Below, piece by piece: positions 1 to 4,954 of a stretch of 8,331 bases of DNA. A model generated the notes under the pieces. The model was not told the DNA's origin and ran no database searches. It was given only the letters and a program-made list of their open reading frames with translations. A program made the position numbers and the translations under genes. The stretch comes from Desulfobacterales bacterium (GTDB taxonomy: Bacteria > Desulfobacterota > Desulfobacteria > Desulfobacterales > RPRI01), in NCBI GenBank assembly GCA_030689795.1, contig JAUYEO010000247.1, positions 1 through 8,331 on the forward strand, read 5' to 3'. The number at the start of each line of letters is the position of its first letter. The first letter of the stretch is position 1.

Positions 1-891
1 ATGGCAAAAGCACGTACTAACCTTGAGGATTTTCAGAACATTGAAATCCCACTTCCCTCACTGACCGAGCAAAAGGCAATCGTTGCACGCTGGCGCAAGG
101 CGCAAGATGAAATCTCCGCTGCCCGTGAGTGCGTGGAAAAACGAAAAGCAGCGATTAATGCCCGGCTTTTTGCTGACGTGGGCTTGCGGTCTCCCGAACA
201 AGGTTCTATGCCCAAAGCCTTTGCCGCTTGGTGGAAAGAAGTAGAAAGATGGGGTGTGCAGTTTATTTATCTGAATTGTCAGCATATATCTGAGTCCAAG
301 TTCCGCGAATTGCTTCTTTCAGAGGTGTGCAAGATTGGCAGCGGTGGAACTCCGCATCGAAGTGTTAAGCGTTATTTTGGCGGCCCAATTCCGTGGGTGA
401 AGACAACGGAAGTCCGAAACGAAGAAATAGCGACCACAGAAGAATCGCTAACGAACGAAGGTCTAAGGAACAGTAGTGCGAAGCTTTATCCAAAAGGCTC
501 GCTTCTTATAGCCATGTATGGCCAAGGAGCAACACGGGGCCGAACTGCCAAATTGGCAATTGATGCGGCAACCAATCAAGCGTGTGCAGTTTTGTACAAT
601 ATCGCCCCGTGCATCAAAACTGATTTTCTTTGGTATTTCTTGATGTCGCAATACGAGGCAATACGTGCGCTTGCCAGTGGAAATAATCAGCCAAATCTTA
701 ACGCAGAAATGATTGCGAATCTTCGTATTCCACTCCCACCAATGAACGTACAAAAGCAAATCATGGATCGCGTGGCAGCAGGCCGCAAAGAAATTGCCCG
801 CGAGCGGGATGCCGCCGACCGCCTTGCTCGCGACATTGACGCCGAAGTCGAAGCCCTGATCTTAGGCATAAAGAAAATGGATGAGCTATGA
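1..891 (+). CDS. hsdS: Type I restriction-modification specificity subunit HsdS, 5'-truncated by window edge
   Basis: DNA-recognition subunit of a type I restriction-modification enzyme; it would direct HsdM methylation and HsdR cleavage to a split target. The visible 296 residues begin at the end of the first target-recognition domain: residues 8-20 (LEDFQNIEIPLPS) are the usual lead into the first conserved helix, and residues 21-60 (EQKAIVARWRKAQDEI...) form that coiled-coil spacer. The second recognition domain starts near residue 106 (SEVCKIGSGGTP, then IPWVKTTEV at 130-138). A second copy of the lead-in is at 233-250 (LNAEMIANLRIPLPPMNVQ) and the closing helix is 251-285. The ATG at position 1 is probably internal, because the first recognition domain is missing and must lie upstream. 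The TGA stop overlaps an ATG at 888 (ATGA). No hsdM or hsdR is in the window. The family call is firm; target specificity cannot be read. Confidence 0.93.
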   Translation: MAKARTNLEDFQNIEIPLPSLTEQKAIVARWRKAQDEISAARECVEKRKAAINARLFADVGLRSPEQGSMPKAFAAWWKEVERWGVQFIYLNCQHISESKFRELLLSEVCKIGSGGTPHRSVKRYFGGPIPWVKTTEVRNEEIATTEESLTNEGLRNSSAKLYPKGSLLIAMYGQGATRGRTAKLAIDAATNQACAVLYNIAPCIKTDFLWYFLMSQYEAIRALASGNNQPNLNAEMIANLRIPLPPMNVQKQIMDRVAAGRKEIARERDAADRLARDIDAEVEALILGIKKMDEL

Positions 892-952
892 GTCTGGATC
901 TAAAGAAGATCTCGTATCGTAGATCATCCTTTTAAACTCAAGGAGGTGCGCT

Positions 953-2050
953 TTGGATATTGCTCTTTTGAAGCAGTATATCAACGTTTACAAACAAAAT
1001 CTGGCAAAAGATCCCGAGAAGCATACAAAAGATCTTGCCGAGCGGAAGGAGCGGATCGCTTTCTACCAGTCGTGGACAAAGGAGCGCATCCTTTCTATGA
1101 CTGAGGAGAATTTCTACGACTACCTTTCCAGGTTGTGGGCCATGCTGATCTGGGGAAATAAGCATTATGTCGTAGATAAAATGATTGCTGACAACGGATT
1201 TGATACTCAGAAGAGGGAATTATCCGAACTGATCTGGGGCGCATCGCCAATAATAAAACGCTGGGACAATTTCTTAAAAAGTGTGAAGGGATTCGGTCCG
1301 GCCACGATCAGCGAGATCCTATGTCACGTATATCCAGATCAATGCATGCTCTGGAACCGTCGGGCCTATGTAGGCTTGAACTACCTTGGCGTAACAGGCC
1401 TTCCTAAATACAACTATCAGATGACTGGTAAAAAATATGCCGAGTTGTCCGGCGTGACACAAGAAATCGCGGAGGAGATGATGGCAGAGGGCGTAGAGAA
1501 CGTGAATCTGCTAACCGTCGATTATTTCATCTGGGACGAGCTGCAGGTTGAGGAAAACCTTAGCAATATTTATGCAGCAGGGAAGAAACCGAAAAAGGCG
1601 CCGATCGTCGAAGAGAAATTGGATACCGCCTCTGCCGAATTCATTCACAACGAAATCCGCGACAAGTTATCGGATATCGGAAAGTGGCTTGGGTTCAATG
1701 CAGATACGGAAAAGAAGGTTGCTGAGGGATCTAAGGTGGATACGATCTGGGAATCAACGATCGGCAATATGGGACGGATCATCTATGTCTTTGAAGTACA
1801 GACAAAGGGGAGCATAGACAGTCTTATTATCAATCTCCTCAAGGCTCTCAATAATCCGGCGGTGCAGGGCGTTGTTGCCGTTTCCGATGCGGCGCAATTG
1901 GACAAGATCAGAAAACACGCCGAACAAGTGCCAAATCTGGGGGCTAAACTAAAATATTGGGACTATAAAAAGGTCCTGGAAGTTCATGACGCGCTCGAGA
2001 TGGTTAACGAATCGATCAACAGCCTGGGTTTGGTTCCCCAGGGGTTCTAA
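953..2050 (+). CDS. HhH-containing, putative PD-(D/E)XK nuclease-like protein of a restriction locus
   Basis: 365-residue soluble protein that I cannot match to a named gene. The start is TTG at 953, chosen because a perfect AGGAGG (941-946) sits 6 bases before it. The N-terminal half (1-200) is alpha-helical; residues 108-122 (LKSVKGFGPATISEIL region) have the GFGPATI look of a helix-hairpin-helix DNA-binding motif and are followed by CMLWNRRAYVGLNYLG (131-146). A lysine/proline-rich linker lies at 210-222. The C-terminal half has D263 (KVDTIWE) and, after a strand, E281-V-Q283-T-K285 (IIYVFEVQTKGSIDSLI), which resembles the D...ExQ/ExK core of restriction-endonuclease folds, then a VQGVVAVSD strand (304-312). 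DNA binding and nuclease activity are inferences from these motifs. It lies 61 bases after hsdS and 58 bases before the ArdC/ImmA gene on the same strand, so a defence role is likely. No membrane segment or signal peptide. Confidence 0.72.
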   Translation: MDIALLKQYINVYKQNLAKDPEKHTKDLAERKERIAFYQSWTKERILSMTEENFYDYLSRLWAMLIWGNKHYVVDKMIADNGFDTQKRELSELIWGASPIIKRWDNFLKSVKGFGPATISEILCHVYPDQCMLWNRRAYVGLNYLGVTGLPKYNYQMTGKKYAELSGVTQEIAEEMMAEGVENVNLLTVDYFIWDELQVEENLSNIYAAGKKPKKAPIVEEKLDTASAEFIHNEIRDKLSDIGKWLGFNADTEKKVAEGSKVDTIWESTIGNMGRIIYVFEVQTKGSIDSLIINLLKALNNPAVQGVVAVSDAAQLDKIRKHAEQVPNLGAKLKYWDYKKVLEVHDALEMVNESINSLGLVPQGF

Positions 2051-2108
2051 AACATCGACTGAACGTTTATATCCGGCAGCAAATTGATTAACTGGCAGCT
2101 AATCAGAG

Positions 2109-2996
2109 ATGGCTATGGGAAATAATCCGGAACAACGAAACCTTTTTAGCACTGAAGCGGCCCGATCCTTGCTGGATCAACTGCTGACGGACTCGCGGCT
2201 TTACACCACCAGCAAGGACTACAAGGAGCTGTTGGACTTCGTGGTTCGGCTTCGCAATTTTGCACCGTTCAATGCCATGCTGCTTCAGGTGCAGAAGCCA
2301 GGGCTGAGATATGCCGCATCGGCGCGTGACTGGCGGGATCGTTTTGGACGCACGCCCAAGGTAGGCGCCCGTCCCCTGCTGATTTTATGGCCATTTGGAC
2401 CGGTTGCCCTTGTTTATGATGTCATGGATACCGAAGGCGGCGACACACTTCCAGAAGATGTCGCGTCCTTTTTTGCACATGGCCCAATTGATGAAAATCA
2501 GATTAAAGCCTTCATCCCGCTGGTGAAAAAAAGAGGAATAGACTGGTGCTGGATTGATGCCGGTGATGGGAATGCAGGTTCAATTTATGTGATCAAACGG
2601 GCAACAAAAGAGAAAGAGACCACACAATACCGAATGTGTATTAATCGCAATCATACATCGGCGGTTCAATTTTCTACATTAGCGCATGAACTCGGTCATT
2701 TGTTTCTGGGACATCTGGGATTTGACAAGGAACTCAACGTACCTAAGCGGCATTGGATGAACCATGCCCAGGTTGAACTTGAAGCCGAGTCGGTCGCATT
2801 TCTTGTATGTGCACGGAACGGTGTGCAGTCGAAATCAGAAACCTATCTTAAAAATTACGTGGAAAAAAATTCGACAGTTGATCAGATCGATTTATATCAA
2901 ATCATGCGGGCGGCTGGACAGGTGGAAAATCTGCTTGGTCTTGCAGCACAGACAAAATACGACCGACATAGGAAACAGAAGGTAATGATAACATAA
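2109..2996 (+). CDS. ArdC-like N-terminal domain fused to ImmA/IrrE-family zinc metallopeptidase
   Basis: 295-residue protein. Residues about 20-105 resemble the ArdC/antirestriction-type N-terminal region (NFAPFNAMLLQVQKPG at 50-65, then ARDWRDRFGRTPKVGARPLLIL), thought in that family to bind single-stranded DNA. The C-terminal part carries the zinc-peptidase signature H193-E194-L-G-H197 (STLAHELGHLFLGHLG) with a likely third ligand in the ELEAESVAF stretch (223-231), typical of ImmA/IrrE (DUF955) peptidases, which cut repressors or antirepressors in mobile elements. Such ArdC-ImmA fusions are common in restriction and plasmid loci. Substrate unknown; a neighbouring regulator or phage protein is possible. 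Start uncertain: ATG 2109 and ATG 2115 are both in frame, with only weak purine-rich sequence (CAGAG) upstream. Residues 130-180 link the domains. Intact open frame with all catalytic residues present, so likely functional. Confidence 0.85.
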   Translation: MAMGNNPEQRNLFSTEAARSLLDQLLTDSRLYTTSKDYKELLDFVVRLRNFAPFNAMLLQVQKPGLRYAASARDWRDRFGRTPKVGARPLLILWPFGPVALVYDVMDTEGGDTLPEDVASFFAHGPIDENQIKAFIPLVKKRGIDWCWIDAGDGNAGSIYVIKRATKEKETTQYRMCINRNHTSAVQFSTLAHELGHLFLGHLGFDKELNVPKRHWMNHAQVELEAESVAFLVCARNGVQSKSETYLKNYVEKNSTVDQIDLYQIMRAAGQVENLLGLAAQTKYDRHRKQKVMIT

Positions 2997-3071
2997 TGAG
3001 ATATGGGATTAGGTGCATCCATAAATAAGCAAATAAATTTAATTTTATGTGTATTTATAGGATCTTGTAAG
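2997..3071. other. AT-rich spacer after the defence genes
   Basis: Short non-coding stretch, strongly AT-rich around 3022-3060, with a 7-base inverted repeat (ATAAATA / TATTTAT) but no G+C-rich stem, so I do not call a terminator. It separates the last intact defence gene from the zone of gene fragments. Confidence 0.4.
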
Positions 3072-3162
3072 CAATCAAACCTGATAAACGTCCGGCGCTA
3101 TGTTGTTAGAGGTTCATGCCAGGAAAATCACGAATAGATGCTCCTGAGAGGCAAGATCGCAG
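3072..3162. repeat. Direct repeat copy 1 (91 bp)
   Basis: First of two direct copies; the second is at 3511-3598. Alignment by eye gives 8 mismatches and one 3-base gap (CAT, around 3115) over 91 positions, about 88% identity. Shared core pieces include TATGTTGTTAGAGGTT and CCAGGAAAATCACGAATAGA. The copy ends exactly where the KilA-N fragment begins (3163). Its last bases, GGCAAGATCGCAG, are in copy 2 the start of a coding-like stretch, so copy 1 may be the same unit with its right part replaced. Each copy has a tiny frame from the internal ATG (MLLEVHARKITNR... and MLLEVARKITNR...), kept open by the 3-base gap; I do not call it a gene. Confidence 0.8.
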
Positions 3163-3330
3163 GATTTTAAACTGATCGAATTCGACCAGTTTAAAAATGA
3201 GGCTGGATCCAATTATTTTATATTGTCTCCGCTAAAATGGATAGGAACAACACATGCCATCGGATTAATCTTCAAGTCCGTTAGCTACGGCGGAACTTAC
3301 GCATACAAGGATATCGCCTTCGGGGTTTGA
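3163..3330 (+). pseudogene. KilA-N domain protein, internal fragment 1
   Basis: A 55-codon open stretch with no start codon. It reads DFKLIEFDQFKNEAG, then FILSPLKWIGTTHAIGL and YGGTYAYKDIAF before a TGA at 3328. This is the middle of the KilA-N DNA-binding domain found in phage and accessory proteins; in full-length members DIAF continues with FASWISPEFKLYL, which is absent. The 5' part (about 25 residues plus start) is missing at the junction with direct repeat 1, and the 3' part is lost at the junction with the inverted repeat at 3326. Not expressible as it stands. A second, different KilA-N fragment lies at 4523; the two share a 33-base stretch with 3 differences and overlap in family position, so they are not two halves of one split gene. 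Confidence 0.75.
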
Positions 3331-3358
3331 GTTGTCGACAATTTGTCGACAACTCAAA
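3326..3358. repeat. Perfect inverted repeat, 14-bp arms, containing two tandem 10-bp palindromes
   Basis: Arms 3326-3339 (TTTGAGTTGTCGAC) and 3345-3358 are exact reverse complements around a 5-base loop. The inner part can also be read as the self-complementary decamer TTGTCGACAA twice, at 3332-3341 and 3343-3352, spaced 11 bp, about one helical turn. It sits at the junction between the KilA-N and DUF1016 fragments. It could be a tandem operator, a recombination site, or a hairpin that helped join the fragments. No T-run follows on the plus strand (AAAATG), so it is not a normal terminator for plus-strand genes. Confidence 0.85.
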
Positions 3359-3362
3359 ATGA

Positions 3363-3488
3363 AAAAGGGCAGCGGAATTTGGAAAAGGATTTTCTTTTGC
3401 TAATCTTTGGAACTTCAGGCAGTTCCATCAAACATTCCCGGATGAACAAATTCTCTACACACTGTGTAGAGAATTGCACTGGTCTTAG
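3363..3488 (+). pseudogene. DUF1016 (YhcG N-terminal-like) protein fragment
   Basis: A 41-codon stretch bounded by in-frame stops (TGA 3360, TAG 3486) reads KRAAEFGKGFSFANLWNF, then RQFHQTFPDEQ and ILYTLCRELHWS. This is the conserved middle of the DUF1016 N-terminal domain (the YhcG/PDDEXK-nuclease family pattern: EFGKGFS, N-L-x-x-x-R-Q-F, P-x-x-x-I-x-x-x-x-x-x-L-x-W-S). Full-length members have roughly 330-380 residues and a nuclease domain further on, so this piece is about a tenth of a gene. An upstream frame (VVDNLSTTQNEK) might belong to the same gene if one base has been lost in the A-run at 3361-3366; that is only a guess. Such genes often sit beside type I restriction genes. Confidence 0.65.
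3449..3475. repeat. Perfect palindrome, 13-bp arms around one base
   Basis: 3449-3461 (AATTCTCTACACA) and 3463-3475 are exact reverse complements around C3462. It lies inside the DUF1016 fragment, where it encodes QILYTLCREL, so the symmetry could be partly coincidental to coding, but 13 perfect pairs is more than coding explains easily. Confidence 0.8.
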
Positions 3489-3510
3489 CGTATTTATGGG
3501 ACATTTTAAA

Positions 3511-3598
3511 CAATTAAACCTGATTAATGTCCGGCGGTATGTTGTTAGAGGTTGCCAGGAAAATCACGAATAGATACTCCGGGTAGGCAAGATCGCAG
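3511..3598. repeat. Direct repeat copy 2 (88 bp)
   Basis: Second copy of the repeat at 3072-3162, starting 22 bases after the stop of the DUF1016 fragment. It lacks the CAT present in copy 1 and has 8 base differences. Its right end runs on into a methyltransferase-like tail (3589 onward). A weak stem GGACATT (3499-3505) / AATGTCC (3526-3532) overlaps its left end and is not conserved in copy 1. Confidence 0.8.
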
Positions 3599-3699
3599 TG
3601 AAGGTGGTGGACATCTTCGGCAACGATACCATGTCGATTATTGAAGTCGCTGTGGGAAGGAAGAAATGGGGTTTAATATGGCGAATTCGCCACAATTGA
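3589..3699 (+). pseudogene. C-terminal remnant resembling a restriction-system DNA methyltransferase
   Basis: Open stretch without a start codon, ending at TGA 3697. It reads KIAVKVVDIFGNDTMSIIEV, then AVGRKKWGLIWRIRHN. From memory, an (R/K)IAVKVVDIFGNDTM(T/K)IVEV tail is found at the C-terminus of adenine-specific or type III-like restriction-system proteins; I am fairly sure it is a restriction-associated tail but less sure whether methylase or helicase subunit. The frame is closed upstream by TAG 3571. The final residues (WGLIWRIRHN) look like read-through into unrelated DNA carrying the palindrome at 3679-3692. Confidence 0.45.
3679..3692. repeat. Perfect 14-bp palindrome
   Basis: TGGCGAATTCGCCA is fully self-complementary and is followed directly by CAATTG. 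It lies at the end of the methyltransferase-like remnant and upstream of rhuM; a smaller stem ATGCCG (3719-3724) / CGGCAT (3732-3737) follows. Possible operator for rhuM or a junction scar. Confidence 0.6.
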
Positions 3700-3763
3700 A
3701 AGATTATTGTTGTTTTACATGCCGGGAACTGCGGCATTCTTTGCGAGTCTGAGGTTAACAACC

Positions 3764-4530
3764 ATGAACGAACTTTCTCCGCAAAATTCCGAAATTATTT
3801 TATATCAATCTGAAGACGGACACACCCGAATTGAGGTCAAATTCAAAGGCGAGACGGCCTGGCTCTCTCTTAACCAGATGGCAGAGCTGTTTCAGCGTGA
3901 TAAATCCGTAATATCCAAACATATACGGAATGTTTTCGCGGAAGGCGAACTCACGGAAGATTCAACTGTTGCAAAATTGGCAACAGTTCAAAAAGAGGGT
4001 TCCCGCGAAGTCTCACGTGAAATTGAGTTTTACAATCTGGAAGTTATTATTTCGGTAGGTTACCGGGTAAAATCTCATCGCGGCACACAGTTTCGTATCT
4101 GGGCAACAGAGCGGCTGCGGAAATAATTTCGGAACGGGCAAATGCGGCATTGCCGTATATGGGACTTACAAGCTGGTCCGGCGATAAGCCTCGGAAATAT
4201 GATGTTTCGATTGCAAAAAACTATCTTAACCAGGAAGAACTCGAAGCGTTGAACAGGATCGTTACCGCATATCTCGAATTTGCCGAGGTTCAGGCTCTTA
4301 ACCGCAGGCCTATGTACATGCGCGATTGGATCGCCAAACTCGATGACTTTTTAAAGCTGGGCGAGCGGGACATCCTCACCCATGCCGGTAGAATAAGCCA
4401 TGAATTGGCTGTGGATAAAGCGGAAACAGAATATTTGAAATATCACTCGGGACAATCCGATCAGATTACGCGGGTGGAAAAAGATTTCTTATCTGCAGCG
4501 AAGAAGATTGAGAAGCAGGAGCACCATTGA
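3764..4530 (+). pseudogene. rhuM: RhuM family protein, broken by internal deletion and frame change
   Basis: The N-terminal part starts at ATG 3764 (GAGG at 3751-3754, 9-base spacer) and encodes MNELSPQNSEIILYQSEDG, then ETAWLSLNQMAELFQRDKS, VISKHIRNVF and VISVGYRVKSHRGTQFRIWA, the typical RhuM start with a helix-turn-helix-like segment. It stops at TAA 4124. The C-terminal part resumes in another frame at 4111 (AAAEIISERANAALPYMGLTS, then KNYLNQEELEALNRIV, PMYMRDWIAKLDDFL and RDILTHAGRISHEL) and ends at TGA 4528. Compared with the usual ~330-345 residues, roughly 80-100 central residues are missing. The join coincides with GCGGCTGCGGAA (4111-4122), readable as ERLRK in one frame and AAAE in the other, consistent with deletion between short repeats. 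RhuM is an accessory/virulence-associated family of unclear function, often found in restriction loci. The two pieces could yield peptides, but no complete product. Confidence 0.85.
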
Positions 4531-4603
4531 ATTTTTGGAGCTCTGGGAACGACTGAACAATCCCGATTTTAAACTGGTCGAATTCGACGGGTTTAAAGCA
4601 GAG
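4523..4603 (+). pseudogene. KilA-N domain protein, N-terminal fragment 2
   Basis: In a frame different from rhuM the sequence reads TIEFLELWERLNNPDFKLV then EFDGFKAE, the lead-in and first part of a KilA-N domain. After this the frame continues to a TAA at 4772 but the residues (LLKKYYSVKAIIINKKG...) no longer resemble the family. No convincing start codon: ATG 4508 lies within the tail of rhuM. The fragment overlaps and supplies the stop codon of rhuM, so it was joined there by rearrangement. It encodes the same family positions as 3163-3195 with 3 base differences in 33, showing that at least two related KilA-N genes passed through this locus. Confidence 0.7.
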
Positions 4604-4648
4604 AACTTACTGAAAAAGTATTACAGTGTGAAGGCAATCATTATAAAT

Positions 4649-4675
4649 AAAAAAGGTCTGCTCAGACGGCAGACC
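4649..4675 (-). terminator. Intrinsic terminator, minus strand
   Basis: Stem GGTCTGC (4655-4661) / GCAGACC (4669-4675) with a 7-base loop, preceded on the plus strand by six A (4649-4654). Read on the minus strand this is a G+C-rich hairpin followed by a T-run. No minus-strand gene remains to its right, so it probably belonged to a gene that has been lost or replaced; it may also block antisense reading. Confidence 0.55.
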
Positions 4676-4782
4676 CACCTCCTTTGGCTCTTACACCTGA
4701 AAAGGATGGCCAATGAGTTCATTTATACTATTATTATCTGCTATGATTTGTCAAGTTTAAATAAAAAGCGGTAATTCTGAGT

Positions 4783-4810
4783 GTGAAAACCGTGTGCCTC
4801 GTGTTATAAT
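4783..4810 (+). promoter_or_regulatory. Possible sigma-70 promoter
   Basis: A perfect -10 box TATAAT (4805-4810) has a weak -35 match GTGAAA (4783-4788, 4 of 6) 16 bases upstream. Placed to transcribe the DUF2283 remnant and, through it, the SRPBCC-TIGR01777 gene and the membrane protein. The region otherwise has no obvious promoter for that operon, which adds some weight. Confidence 0.4.
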
Positions 4811-4876
4811 CAATCCACATACAAACCCCATACGAGTGATTACACTATTTTATAAGCGTAAGATCAGAGGTAAGCT

Positions 4877-4954
4877 ATGAAACTAAAAATTGATAATGAA
4901 ACCGACGCTCTTTACCTGACATTTGATGAGTGGGTGCCGGGCTGTAAAACATGA
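4877..4954 (+). pseudogene. DUF2283 protein, truncated to 25 residues
   Basis: ATG 4877 with CAGAGG six bases before it. The product MKLKIDNETDALYLTFDE matches the N-terminus of the small DUF2283 family (about 60-75 residues, often next to toxin-like DUF4258 genes), then changes to WVPGCKT and stops at TGA 4952. The central and C-terminal parts are missing. The stop overlaps the start of the next gene as ATGA (4951-4954), which may couple their translation by accident of the rearrangement. Its own function is unlikely to survive. Confidence 0.65.

Larger units (their letters stand above)
4604..4876. other. Non-coding stretch between gene remnants
   Basis: No family-like reading in either strand. 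It holds a hairpin with an A-run on its left (4649-4675), a possible promoter (4783-4810) and a Shine-Dalgarno-like CAGAGG (4865-4870) before the small DUF2283 remnant. An imperfect stem TAATCA (4807-4812) / TGATTA (4837-4842), flanked by GTG / CAC, overlaps the proposed -10 box. Confidence 0.5.

Noticed and set aside
3072..3162. Direct repeats as integron attC sites (GTTAGAG-like end)
   Set aside because: GTTGTTAGAG resembles an attC right end, but no matching RYYYAAC partner lies upstream in either copy, the GTTRRRY consensus fails at the last base, and no integrase is in the window.
3343..3573. Plus-strand 76-codon frame
   Set aside because: It runs through the inverted repeat, the DUF1016 remnant in the wrong frame and direct repeat 2, with no family-like residues.
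3564..3761. Minus-strand 65-codon frame
   Set aside because: Antisense to the methyltransferase-like tail; its residues look like a shadow, with no ribosome site.
3707..3763. Upstream start (ATG 3707) for rhuM
   Set aside because: The family starts at MNELSPQNSE (ATG 3764), which has its own GAGG; the 19 extra residues resemble nothing in the family.
2997..4950. CRISPR array or insertion sequence in the remnant zone
   Set aside because: No regularly spaced repeats, no transposase frame, and no terminal inverted repeats with target duplications.
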